A stretch of 64,000 bases of DNA from Termitomyces sp. T153 (lineage: Eukaryota; Basidiomycota; Agaricomycetes; Agaricales; Lyophyllaceae), in the NCBI GenBank assembly GCA_018296165.2, contig JACKQL020000041.1, positions 248,001 to 312,000 on the forward strand, written 5' to 3'. The number at the start of each line of letters is the position of its first letter. The first letter of the stretch is position 1. A program made the translations under genes and the position numbers. This document shows, in pieces, positions 1 through 10,539 of the stretch. Under the pieces are notes generated by a model. That model ran no database searches and was not told where the DNA came from. It worked only from the letters and a program-made list of their open reading frames with translations.

Positions 1-1896
1 CTGAATGTGGTAGAGTGTAACTACAAGATCCATGACAAGGAGATGCTGGCCATCATCCAGTCATTCAAGGAATGGCAGCATTTCTTGGAAGGTGCACAGC
101 ACAAGTTTGAGGTCTGAACAGATCATAAGAACCTTGAGTACTTCTGGACAGCCAAGAAACTCAACTGCTGACAAGCCCAATAGTCCCTCTATCCAGCCAA
201 CTTTGAATTCTCACTGCACCACAAGCCAGGCCAGAGTATGGGAAAACCAGATGCCCTGTCCCAGAGGGCAGACCACAGCACTGGAGGGGAGGACAATAGC
301 AACATCATGCTCCTCCAGCCTGAATTGTTTGCAATCCAAGCCATGGAAGGTCTAGCTGTTGAGGGAGCAGAGGTGGACATACTCTGGGACATCTGGCAGG
401 GTAACCAGGATGGTCAGCAGGAGGAACTCATTGCTCAGGCAGCCTGGGTGCTGAAATTTGGATGCACCACTAGTGCCAAGTCAGTCTGTGCAGATGAATG
501 GGCCCTCCAGAATGGGATCTTGACTTTTTGGGACCACATCCATGTGCCTAATGTTCTGGAGCTTTGTCAGAGGATTGTAGAGCAACACCATGACTCCCAG
601 ATTGCGAGACACTCTGGGTAATGGAAGACACTGGAGCTAGTATTTCAGAATTACTGGTGGCCCCAGATGTCTTGATATATTGGGTTCTACACTAGTACAT
701 GCAATCTCTGCCTCCAGACCAAGCTCCAATACCATCTCCCCTCTGGAAAGCTGCATCCCCTACCCATCCCTGCAGAGCAATGGAGCATTGCCTTGGTGGA
801 TTTCATTGTAGAGCTCCCCAATGCCCATGGTTATGATGCCATCATAGTAGTGGTGGACCTGTATGGCAAACAAGCACTCTTCATTCCAACTCATACCACC
901 TGCTCTGCCATAGGTGCTGCAAACCTGTACCAAGGGAGTGTCTGGAAGCTCCACAGCCTCTCCAATGCCTATGTATTCAACTGGGGACCACAATTTATAG
1001 TGGACTTTACCAGGGAACTCTACCAACTACTTAGCATAAAGCTCCACACCTCCACTGCCTACCACTCACAGTTCAATGGCCAGACCAAATGCATGAACCA
1101 GGAGTTGGAGCAGTACTTCTGCCTCTTTTGCAACAAGTGCCAGGATGACTGGGACAAACTCCTCCCCAATGCTGAGTTCCAGTACAACAACCACAATCCA
1201 TGTGGCCACCCAAGTCTTGCCCTTTTTTCTCAACACTGGATATCACTTATGCATATATTTTGAGCCCTGGGCCTGGCCTTTGGAGAATGAGGCAGTGAAT
1301 GAGTTTGTGGACTAGATGAAGAGATCACAGGAAGAAGCCCAAGTGGCTCTGGCAAAGGCAAAAGATGACATGGTGGACATGGCACAATGCTATGACTGTG
1401 GAAGGACCCCAGTGCCCAAATACCAGCCTGGAGATTGAGTCTACCTCACCTCTGATATTACAACCACTCAACCATCAAAAAAGCTTTTGCACTGTCAATT
1501 GGGACCTTTCATGGTAGAACAGCAGGTAGGGCCCCTAGCCTATTGACTCTGGCTCCCCATGGGGATGTGCCAGCTCCATCTGGTGTTTAATAGGTCAAAC
1601 TAACTCTGGCCCTGAACAATCCTATTCTGGGGTGATGCCCACCACACCTGCCACCCCTAGTGGTGGTTGACAAGAGTGAGGAGTATCAGGTGGAGGAGAT
1701 CCTGGATAGCCATTTATTCTGGCAACAACTACAATACAAGGTGAAGTGGAAAGGTTATGGAATTGAGGACATTTCCTGGGAACTGTGGGAGAATGTATAT
1801 GCCCCAGGACTTATCAGGAAGTTCCATTGGAAGCACCCAGATGCACCATGTGCCATCCAAGGAATCTATCCCATCTCACTGGTGGACTGGGCAATC
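1..1896 (+). pseudogene. Ty3 pol fragment: RNase H, integrase, chromodomain (copy A)
   Basis: Frame 1 is kept from base 1 to about 1262. It shows the RNase H end (TDHKNLEYFWTAKKL), the integrase zinc-binding segment (ELCQRIVEQHH), then the catalytic core: first Asp in VDFIVELP (about 797), second Asp in VDFTRELY context near 1000, and NQELEQY near 1095. A frameshift after about 1260 moves the C-terminal integrase to another frame. Frame 1 resumes at 1660 with a chromodomain (EEYQVEEILDS, YKVKWKGYGIEDISWE), typical of fungal chromoviruses that target heterochromatin. Several stops replace family Arg or Trp codons (for example near 118 and 169). It is not functional. Confidence 0.9.
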
Positions 1897-1949
1897 TAGA
1901 ACTTTTTCTACCCCACATATCAAGACACTGCATGCTAGAGGGGGGGTGA

Positions 1950-2317
1950 TGTCAGGGGACTTCCATTTCTGACCTCTGCAGCTTGCTCCAGTGCATCTGC
2001 AGCTTGTTCAACATCTCTGAGGCTCATTCCAGACCCCTGGAGATCTCTGGAGACCTGTGGGACTTTCCATATTACCTCATTGATCACTTTTCTAGGGTTA
2101 GGGCTAGCCATGGCCTTGTGTATAGCCATTCCCATGCCTCTGCTGCCAGCTGATGCACCGCACCAAGCAGCAGGGATCCTTAGACTTGTTCTCTTTGGAT
2201 TCCCCTCTGCTAAGTGATCAGTTACTGCTGTATTGTTGTCTACTTTGCTAATATACTTTGGATTCCCTCTGCTAGCTGCATGACTCTGAGCTGCCACTCC
2301 TGGAGGTTGCCCATACA
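1950..2317 (+). repeat. 3' LTR of copy A (368 bp)
   Basis: It begins TGTCAGGGG and ends CCATACA, and aligns along its whole length with the LTRs of B at 3576-3944 and 10167-10534 and with 34416-34782. A G-rich purine tract precedes it, as expected of a plus-strand primer. Confidence 0.9.
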
Positions 2318-2322
2318 GCTAG

Positions 2323-3570
2323 TCCCCTAACATTTAGTGCCAATAGTGTCACTAGGGAATCTCAGGTTGCAAAATGAGGTTGATGTCATCATGGAAGATT
2401 GGTACCAAAATTTGTATATCCTATAGGTAGTCTCATGAGTTTGAAGATGCCAAAAGGAGACTGAAAGGTTGTTAAGTCATGAGAGGAGGGGTGGATTAAG
2501 TGCTTGTCATAGCCAACATAGAACTTGAGGATGGCACTACAAATATAGCCAGTGAAAGATTCAGCAATGTGATTAGGGAATGGTGGTACTCTGGAGTGAT
2601 GAATATTAACATGGTTTGGTGGCTTTAAACTGTGCACAAGTTGAAGCTTACTATTCTTCTTATAAATGCAAAACCAGCATGAGTAGTAGGCTGAGTTATA
2701 AGGCTTGTAGATGCCAGCATTGATTGTGTTGCAGATGATTTCACAGATCTCTAGTGAAAAGAAGTCAGGTTGCAAGCTGTCACTTCTAGAGTTGTCTCAA
2801 GCAAAGGCCTGATTTTTCTTAGCAATAAGGTCAACCAGTCTATTGAGTTCATTGCTATTGAGGAAGCTGGTGTTAGAAAGGTGTGTAGAGATAATGTAAG
2901 AATTAATTAATAAATGATAGAAAAAAAATGGGGCTGTAGCATATGAATAAGCAAGAATGGGGCTTTCTAGGTTTTCTGTAAGTGGAGAGTCTGTAGGTAA
3001 AATGTCATTCTCTAATTCAACACAAGAAATGAAAGAAACTTGTCTGGTCTGATGGTTGTATTCCACTGCTCATGTAAGGGGATGAATGCTCCATGGGTAA
3101 ACTCAGCAAGAGCAGGCAGACACAGGTAACAAGTGAGAGTCAAAGGGCACAAATGCAGCTGAGAGTTGGGCAAGGAGCAAGTGCAGCAAGCCAAGCATGA
3201 GTAGCAATGCTGGGGTTCTTACAGTCAGTTTGATGTATAGACCAGGAGAACACTGCTATTGTTTGGTCAGAGGATATTCTATTCTGCTGACTGGCTTATA
3301 TACTATATTTGTGGCTATGCTATAACTAATGCTATATATGATAAGTGGCCCAGGTATGCTAAGTAGTAATGACTAACAATACATCAAAAGGGGAAATAGG
3401 GTCCAGTGACTATGAAAGGCTGACTACTTTTATCTGGAGGGTGCAGGGGCTTGGCAGCCAGTTGGTTGGTAACACTAGAGATGATGCTGTTCCTATGACT
3501 AAGGCTGGATAGAGTCAGAGTTACTTATCAGGACTACCTCACAGAGTTGTCCCCTTACAGCTTATACTAA
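2323..3570 (-). pseudogene. Ty3 reverse transcriptase fragment of element C (left part)
   Basis: The minus strand encodes a Ty3-type RT of a family different from A/B. Recognisable segments in minus-strand order are a connector (3066-2797), then QPDFFSLEICEI, FCIYKKNSKLQLVHSL (fingers), FPNHIAESFTGY, a palm A relic (KFYVGYDKH) and TTFQSPFGIF, with PIFHDD-like and QPEIP text near 2340-2390 in a shifted frame. The catalytic YxDD box would follow at about 2320, exactly where element A's LTR abuts. Arg codons of the family are often Trp, Cys or Gln. Its Gag-protease half lies at 10540-12850, separated by the insertion of B. Confidence 0.8.
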
Positions 3571-3575
3571 GTCAC
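3571..3575. repeat. Target-site duplication GTCAC, left of B
   Basis: GTCAC directly precedes the TGTCA start of the 5' LTR and is repeated at 10535-10539 directly after the CTTACA end of the 3' LTR. Confidence 0.9.
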
Positions 3576-3944
3576 TGTCAGAGGACTCCCATTTCTGACC
3601 TCTGCAACCTATTCCAGCACCTCTGCAGCTTGTTTGACATCTCTGGGGCTCATTCTAGAACCCCAGAGATCTCTGGAGAACCATGGAGTTCTCTGTATTA
3701 CCTCAGCAATCATTATCCTAGGATTAGGAGTAGCTCCAGCCTTCTGTACAGTAGTTCCCATGCTTCTGCCATCCACTGATGTGCTGCACCAAGCAGTGGG
3801 GATCCTTAGACTTGTTCTTTTTGGATTCCCCTCTGCTAGGTGATTAGTTACTGATTGTATTGTCATCTACTCTGCTAATATACTTCAGATTCCCCTCTGC
3901 TAGCTGCATGACTCCAATCTGCCACTCTGGAGGTCACCCTTACA
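3576..3944 (+). repeat. 5' LTR of element B (369 bp)
   Basis: Starts TGTCAGAGGACTCCC and ends CACCCTTACA. The 3' partner is 368 bp. The pair differs at scattered transitions, so the insertion is not recent. Confidence 0.92.
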
Positions 3945-4050
3945 GCAGAACAAGTCTTTCAAAACTGGTCTAGAAGCTTCTCCTAGCTGCAAAAAACCTC
4001 TGAGCTGCTATCTGTTGCTTCCCCACCAGGATTAAGCACTGCAGAGTTCT

Positions 4051-4968
4051 ATGTCTCAGCCTGCCAACCCAAACACACCCTTGGAGGCCTCAGCCCTGCA
4101 GGACAAAGCCTGGACTTGCCTGCTACACCTAGAGACCCAGGTGCAATTAATGTAATCATCTCTCACCCATCACACTACCAAACTCTCTACCCTCCATCAA
4201 ACCACAGATCTGATCTCCCAATTGCTCCAGGTGCTGCTTGAACACCTAACTCTTACCTCTGCACCTCCCCCTGCTGCAGAACCAGCCCTGACCATGTCTG
4301 CACCTGCCTCTATAGCTCCAGTGACCCAATGGCTGCAGATTCTGTGCCCCATGCTACTAGATGCATATGATGGCACCCACTCCAGTGGGGAACAATTCTT
4401 GCAGTCCTGCCTCACCTACATTCACCTCAATAGGGACACATTTGATTCCAACACATTAAAAATAGCCTGTGTACTGTTGTACATGAAGACCAGATGTGCC
4501 TCCACCTATGCATTGCAAGTCTTTCATTGCCCTGGAGGTATTGGAAGTTTTCTAGACTAGGCTGCCTTTGAGAAGGACTCCCATATGGAGTTCTTCCCAT
4601 TTAATTTCTGCCACCCCATACCTGCTTGCCCAATGCCAGCCCTTACTCCTGCCATCCCCACAGCATGCCCCCTGCTGCCAGGAATCCCTATGGATGTGGA
4701 CATTGCTAGACAGCTCCATGCTGTCCTGCTGCTGTGCTAGAGATGCCAGAAGCCTGGGCACTTTATATGGCACTGCCCCCTGGGCCTCAAGGTATGTTAC
4801 CTTTCTATGGCAGAGCAGGAGGAACTCCTCCTGCAGCTGCTGGCCACAAAGGATGCTGCTGGAGCTCTGCCACTTGATGAGCCTATGCTGGAGTTGACCC
4901 CCAAGGAGATCAGCATGGGTGCAACACTCCCAGAGCTGGAGGAGGATTTTGAGTTGAGTGACAGATGA
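4051..4968 (+). pseudogene. Gag of element B
   Basis: The frame opens at ATG 4051 (MSQPANPNTP), 106 bp after the LTR; the same start occurs in the sister copy at 34889. It has a capsid-like middle (GTHSSGEQFLQSCL) and a zinc knuckle near 4735-4785 (C-x-R-C-QKPGH-IW-H-C, its second codon now TAG), then an acidic tail. In-frame stops occur near 4156, 4558 and 4738. Compared with 34889-35787, B lacks the segment after FFP that carries DREQYGQGK, so it seems internally deleted. The TGA stop at 4966-4968 overlaps the pol ATG at 4965-4967. Confidence 0.82.
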
Positions 4969-7433
4969 GGTGTATGCCTCTGTTGCTGAGTGCTAACAGG
5001 TTCTTGTGTCTATTGATAGAAAATGAAACTGCCTTTTCCAACACCCTTCATTCTGAGACAGAAGAACCTCAACATCCCCCTCCAGATGTACAAATACTAA
5101 CTCCAGAGCCCCTGCTGAGCTCTCTGACACCTCCAAGGGTCCAGTGGCATGGCCCCACCTGGGCATGTCAAATGCCCTAACAGTATGTGATGGCTTCCAG
5201 CCCATCTGCCAACTCTCTGCACCTTGATGGGGAGATTGAGACAATAGACACCCAGCAAACCTGCAAAGTCATGGCTCTTCTGGATAGTGGAGCAACAGGA
5301 CTGTTTCTGGACTCAGAGTTTGTCAAATGCCATGGCCTGACCACACAGCCCCTTCCCAAGCCTATTCCAGTCTACAACATCAATGGAATGCCTAACAAAG
5401 CAGGTGCAATCAACTCTGTGGTAGACCTGGTCCTCTGCTATTGGAATCATGCAGAGCATGCCATTTTCACTGTCACCAGCTTGGGTAGGCAAGATATGAT
5501 CCTTGGTTTTACATGGCTCTGCAAGCACAACCCCAAGGTAAATTGGACTAGGGAAGAGGTAACTATGAGCAGATACCCTCAGAAGTGCTCTGCCTGTGCC
5601 ACAGAGGACAAGAAGGAATGCCAGGCCAAAGTTTGAGAGCATGCCACCATCTGTGCATGCTGTGCTGGGCCTCTCCCTTTTGCCAATCTAGACCTTCTGG
5701 ATCCCCCACCTCTGGCATTCCCTTGTAGAGAGGCCCTCTACAAGAACAGCTGGAGCAGTGGCGGAGCCCCAGAGGAGGAGTGCAGAGGGGAGTTTGGTGG
5801 CATACACAAGCCAGAGCTCCTGGACAAAGCTGTAGAAGTGGGGGACTGGATCTACACTACTACTATACACCAACCACTCTCCATTGCAGAGATCTGGGCT
5901 AGCCAGACCACATCCCAGTGGCTGGCCCAGGTGTTCACTGCTAATGCTGCACCCTGAGAGTTCCAAGATGTTGTACTCCCCTACCTCCATGCATTTGAGA
6001 ATGTTTTCTCCAAAGCCTTGTTTGAATTGCTTCTGGAGTACAAGAGGTGGTACCATACCATTGAACTGCTGCCAGATTCCACACTCTCCAGCTGTAAGGT
6101 CTACCTGCTTGCACCCAGGGAGCAGGATGAGCTTGATGTCTTCCTGCCAGAAAACCTGAACTCTGGTTGTATCTGCCCTTCCAAGTCTCTAATGGCTTCT
6201 CTGGTCTTCTTCATCAAGAAGAAGGACAGTTTGCTCTGACTAGTCCAGGATTATTAGGTTCTCAATGCCATGACAGTAAAGAACCACTACTCCCTCCTCC
6301 TTATCTCTGAGCTCATCAACAACCTCTGGGGTGCATGATACTTCACTAAACTGGACATCTGGTGGGGCTACAACAACATGTATATTCAGGAGGGAGACAA
6401 ATGGAAGGCCACCTTCTGGACCAACTGGGGATTGTTTGAGCCACTCATTATGTTCTTTGGACTCACTAACAGCCCCGCTACCTTCCAGACCATGATGGAC
6501 AACATCTTTTGGAACTTCATTGCAGAGGGCATAGTGTGTATATACCTTGACAACATCCTCATCTACACCAAAACACTGGAGGAGCACTGTTGGATCACTT
6601 GCCTCATCTTGGAACACCTCTGCCAGCACTAGCTCTACTTCAAACCAGAGAAGTGTGAGTTCAAACAGACTCAGATCAAGTATCTCAGCCTGATCATCTT
6701 GCACAGAGCTGCAGAGATGGACCCAGTGAAGATAGCAGGTGTGGCAGAGTGGCTGGAGCCCAAGAACAAGAAGGAGGTGCAGGCATTCCTTGGTTTTGCA
6801 AACTTATACCAGAGATTCATTCAGGACTTCTCACACCATGCCTGTCTGCTATTTGACCTCACTGGAAAGGAAGTTGCATGGAGCTGGGGGCCTCTAGAGT
6901 AGATGGCTTTCAATGCTCTCAAGCATGCACTTACCTTTGGACCCATCCTCTGCTTCTCAGACAATAACTCTCCCTTCTAGGTAGAAGCCAACAGCTCTGA
7001 CTTTGCTACTGGGTCCATGCTCTCACAGCAATCTCCAGAGGATGGGAAGTGGCATCTGGTGGCCTTATACTCCAAGACCCTGAATGCAGTAAAACATAAC
7101 TATGAGATCCATGACAAGAAGATGCTGGCCATCATCCAGTCATTCAAGGAGTGGTGGCACTTCCTGGAAGGTGTGTGGCACAAGTTTGAGGTCTGGACAG
7201 ATCACAAGAACCTCAAATACTTCTGGACAGCCAAGAAGCTCCATTGCTGATAGGCCTGGTGGTCCCTCTACCTTGCTAACTTTGACTTCTCACTGCACCA
7301 CAAGCCTGGCTAGAGCATGAAGAACCAAACATTCTGTCCTGGAGAGTAGACCATAGCATGGGGGGGGGAGGATAACAGCAACATTGTGCTCCTCTGCTCC
7401 AAACTGTTTGTGATCCAAGCCATGGAGGGTCTA
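4965..7433 (+). pseudogene. Pol of element B, first part: protease, RT, RNase H
   Basis: One reading frame (frame 3) is kept from the ATG at 4965 to the D insertion at 7433, broken only by stops. The protease active site is LLDSGATG near 5280-5300. The RT shows LDIWWGYNN (palm A), FGLTNSPATFQ, and YLDNILIY near 6540-6565 where YLDDILIY is expected, so a catalytic Asp is Asn. RNase H gives LYSKTLNAVKHNYEIHDKK and TDHKNLKYFWTAKK. Family Arg codons are Trp here (for example in TFWTNWGLFEP). The frame resumes after the nested LTR at 8578. Confidence 0.9.
7429..7433. repeat. Target-site duplication GTCTA, left of D
   Basis: GTCTA immediately before the TGTCA start of solo LTR D; repeated at 8573-8577. 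Confidence 0.85.
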
Positions 7434-8572
7434 TGTCAGGTTCCACTGACCATGGGGGCTCAGCTACACTGGGCAAGTCCTTACTAGGCGGATGTGATTC
7501 CTTGCACTGACAACCAGGCACTCGGAGGTGTTCCAAACACTGGGGACTTATGAGGATAGCCAGAGGAAATTGATCCAAGCAAGTCTGGGGAGGTCCGGGG
7601 GAGTAGAGGATGAGTTGCAGGGAAGGGGGACGGGCTTGGCGGAGTTCAGGCGTAAGTCCTGGTGGGAGTATTGCAGGTGCGGAGGAGGCAGAGGCTACGC
7701 AAATGATGGGAGCAGAGCTGGAGTTCTGATGGGGGATCAACGGGGATTGATAGGGTTCAGAGCTGAGCATGTAGCAAGGTCTGGAGTTGGTGAAAGGGTG
7801 TTGGAGGTTCATAATCATAATTGCAGAGTTTGTGAGGGCATTATGGTTGAGAGGACTTGAGCATGATAGACAGAATCAAACAAGATGAGATGGAGTCAAA
7901 CAAAATGAGATGAAGACAAGACGAGAACGAGAATAGATTCAGGCGGAGACATGGAATGATAATGAAAAGATAATGGAATAGAGACGAGATAAGACCGGGA
8001 GACTGAGAATAAGGAAAACAAGACACGGAACACAAAACACGAGAAGAACAATCAGAAACACATCAGGTAAGGCAGGTAGGTCAGTAATCTCCAGACTAGA
8101 GTACAAGGAGCTACTCTATGTCTTATATACTGACTACTGAAGAGCTCCGGGGATGTCAGCCATGGTGGCGGGGCTTGGTGGAGCTTGACAGAGTCGATGG
8201 GTGTTGGTTATGACCAGAGGGCGGGCCGCGTTGATATGTTGATGGGATCAATTGTGACATGGTCTGTTCTGAGGTTGTTGTGATACCCCAGGGTAAGTTG
8301 GGGGAGCCAGGGTGTCAAGTTGATGATGTGTAATGGGGTCAGGCATGGCAGGGGAGTGGTCCCAGAGGCTCAGGAAGTCCAGGGGAAGCGCTGGCGGCTG
8401 CGGGGAAGACGTCGGAGTTGGCCAGGGGGCCGTCGGAGTTAGCCAAGAATGCATTGGAGTTAGCCGGAGTAGGTGTGGAGTGCTGGGGAAGTTTGACAAA
8501 GCATCAGGGGAGGTTATGGGGGGACAGGGGTTTGTCAGGCAATGTACAGGGTCCAGGGAATGGGTCGTAACA
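7434..8572 (+). mobile_element. Solo LTR D of the G family, nested in B
   Basis: This 1139 bp sequence starts TGTCAGGTTCC and ends GGGTCGTAACA, and aligns with the LTRs of element G (55784-56967, 60753-61917). It is flanked by GTCTA at 7429-7433 and 8573-8577. Removing it plus one GTCTA rejoins the B integrase reading as in copy A (CATGGAAGGTCTAGCTGTTG at about 340-360). No internal region remains, so it is a solo LTR left by LTR-LTR recombination. It keeps more CpG than its host B, consistent with later arrival. It carries only one copy of the 19 bp unit that is tandem in G. Confidence 0.9.
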
Positions 8573-8577
8573 GTCTA
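8573..8577. repeat. Target-site duplication GTCTA, right of D
   Basis: Partner of 7429-7433, directly after the TAACA end of D. Confidence 0.85.
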
Positions 8578-10155
8578 GCTGTCAAAAAAGTGGAGGTGGA
8601 CATTCTCTGGGACATATGGCAGGGTAATTAAGATGGTCAGCAGGAGGAACTTGTTGTGCAGGCAGCTCAGATACTGAAGTTGGGGTGTACCACTGGTGCC
8701 AAGGCAGTCCACACAGACAAATGGGCCCTCCATGATGGGATCCTGACTTTTAGAGACTGTATCTATGTGCCCAACATTCTGGAGCTCTGTTGGAGAATTG
8801 TGGAGCAACACCATGACTCCCACATTGCAGGGCACCCCAGATAATAGAAAACATTGAAGCTAGTGTTGTGAAACTACTGGTGGCCTCAGATGTCCCAGTA
8901 TATTAGATCCTCCACCAGTACATGCAATCTCTGTTTCTGGACCAAGCCTCAACATTGACTCCCCTATGGACAGCTACATCTGCTGTACATGCCTGTGGAA
9001 TGATGGAACATGGCTTCCATGGACTTCATTGTAGAGCTCCCCAATGCCCACAGTCACAATGCAATTATGGTGGTGGTGGACCTGTATGGCAAGCAAGTGC
9101 ACTTCATTCTGACCCACACCACCTGCTCCACCATGGGTGCTGTGAATCTGTATCAGAGGAATGTCTGTAAGCTCCACGGCCTTTTTGACACCTACTTTTC
9201 TGACTGGGGACCACAATTTGTGGCAGACTTCACCAGAGAGCTCTACCAATTCCTTGGTGTGAAGCTCCACACCTCCACTACCTACCACTCACAGTCCAAT
9301 GGCCAGACTAAATGCCTAAATCAGGAGTTGGAGCAGTACTTCTGCCTCTTCTGCAATGAGCACTAGGATGACTGGGATGAACTCCTTCCCAATGCTAAGT
9401 TCCAGTATAACAACCACATTCACATGTCCACCCAGTTCTTCCCATCCTTCCTTGACACTAGATGGCATCCACACATGAGGTTCAAACTCCAGGCCCAACC
9501 CTTGGAGAATGAGGCATTAAACAAATTTGTGGACTGGATGAAGAGGTCACAGGAGGAGGCCTAAGCAGCACTAGCAAAGGCAAAGGATGACATGGCACAA
9601 TACTACAACCATGGGAGGACCCCAGAGCACAAATATCAGCCCAGAGATTGAGTCTACCTGGATGCCTCTGACATTAAGACTACTTGGCCCTCAAAAAAGC
9701 TATCACACTGCCAGTTGGGACCCTTCACAGTGAAACAACAAGTAGGGCCCCTAGCCTATTGACTCTGGCTCCCCATGGGGATGCACCAGCTTCATCCAGT
9801 GTTCAATGTGGTCAAACTAACTCTGGCCCCCAAGGATCCTATTCCAGGGTGACATCTGCCACCTCTGCCACCCCCAGTGGTGGTCAACAACTTTGAGGAG
9901 TATAAGGTGGAGGAAATCCTGGATAGTCATTTATTCTGGAGATGACCACAATACAAGGTGAAGTGGAAAGGTTATGGGATCAAGGATATCTCCTGGGGAC
10001 CATGGGAGAATGTGCATGCCCCTGGACTCATCAAGGAGGTCCACTGGAGACATTCAGATGCTCTGTGCACCATACAAGGTATCTACCCTATTTCACTGGC
10101 AGACCAAGCAATCAGGGACTACTTCTACCCCATGTGTTGGGACGCTGCATGCTAG
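8578..10155 (+). pseudogene. Pol of element B, second part: integrase and chromodomain
   Basis: This continues the B pol after the nested LTR. The zinc-binding region is WRIVEQHHDSHIAGH and CNLCF (near 8785-8935). The DDE core shows MDFIVELPNAHSH (first Asp), SDWGPQFVADFTREL (second Asp) and SNGQTKCLNQELEQY (Glu region) between 9017 and 9340. The GPF/Y-like module LSHCQLGPFTV lies near 9700. A chromodomain ends the protein (EEYKVEEILDS, YKVKWKGYGIKDISWG; 9894-10010), with one stop inside it. Stops and frame changes mean no functional product. Confidence 0.88.
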
Positions 10156-10163
10156 AGGGGGGG
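10154..10163 (+). other. Polypurine tract of element B
   Basis: AGAGGGGGGG lies three bases before the 3' LTR of B; copy A has the same tract before its LTR (1937-1946). It is the expected plus-strand primer. Confidence 0.7.
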
Positions 10164-10166
10164 TGA

Positions 10167-10534
10167 TGTCAGGGACTCCCATTTCTGACCTCTGCAACCT
10201 ATTCCAGCACCTCTGCAGCTTGTTTGACATCTCTGGGGCTCATTCTAGAACCCCAGAAATCTCTGGATAACTGCAGAGTTCTCTGTATTACCTCATCAAT
10301 CATTTTCCTCAGGTTAGGAGTAGCTCTGGCCTTCTGTACAGTAGTTCCCATGCCTCTGCTGTCTGCTGATGTGCCACACCAAGCAGCAGAAATCCTTAGA
10401 CTTGTTCTCTTTGAATTCCCCTCTGCTAGGTGATTAGTTACTGATTGTATCAATGTCTACTCTGCTAATATACTTCAGATTCCCCTCTGCCAGCTGTGTG
10501 ACTCTGATTTGCCACTCCAGAGGTCACCCTTACA
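10167..10534 (+). repeat. 3' LTR of element B (368 bp)
   Basis: TGTCAGGGACTCCC to CACCCTTACA; pairs with 3576-3944. Confidence 0.92.
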
Positions 10535-10539
10535 GTCAC
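10535..10539. repeat. Target-site duplication GTCAC, right of B
   Basis: Exact partner of 3571-3575. Confidence 0.9.

Larger units (their letters stand above)
1..2317 (+). mobile_element. Ty3/gypsy chromovirus copy A, 3' part
   Basis: This is the 3' portion of a Ty3/gypsy element whose 5' part lies outside the window. Going rightward it carries the RNase H end, the integrase, a chromodomain, a purine tract at about 1937-1946 and a 3' LTR (1950-2317). It belongs to the same family as element B (3576-10534): the LTR, integrase and chromodomain align throughout by eye. After the LTR the flank reads GCTAG (2318-2322), a possible 5 bp target-site duplication whose partner is off-window. The flank beyond is the RT of the minus-strand element C, so A probably inserted into C. 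Confidence 0.9.
3576..10534 (+). mobile_element. Full-length Ty3/gypsy chromovirus B, with nested solo LTR
   Basis: This is a complete LTR retrotransposon: 5' LTR 3576-3944, gag 4051-4968, pol 4965 to about 10155, purine tract 10154-10163, 3' LTR 10167-10534. The 5 bp duplication GTCAC sits at 3571-3575 and again at 10535-10539, fixing both ends. Without the nested 1139 bp LTR D and its duplication, the element is about 5.8 kb. The order gag-PR-RT-RH-IN-chromodomain places it in Ty3 chromoviruses. It is dead: pol carries many stops and the RT catalytic YxDD reads YLDN. It inserted into the minus-strand element C. Confidence 0.95.
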
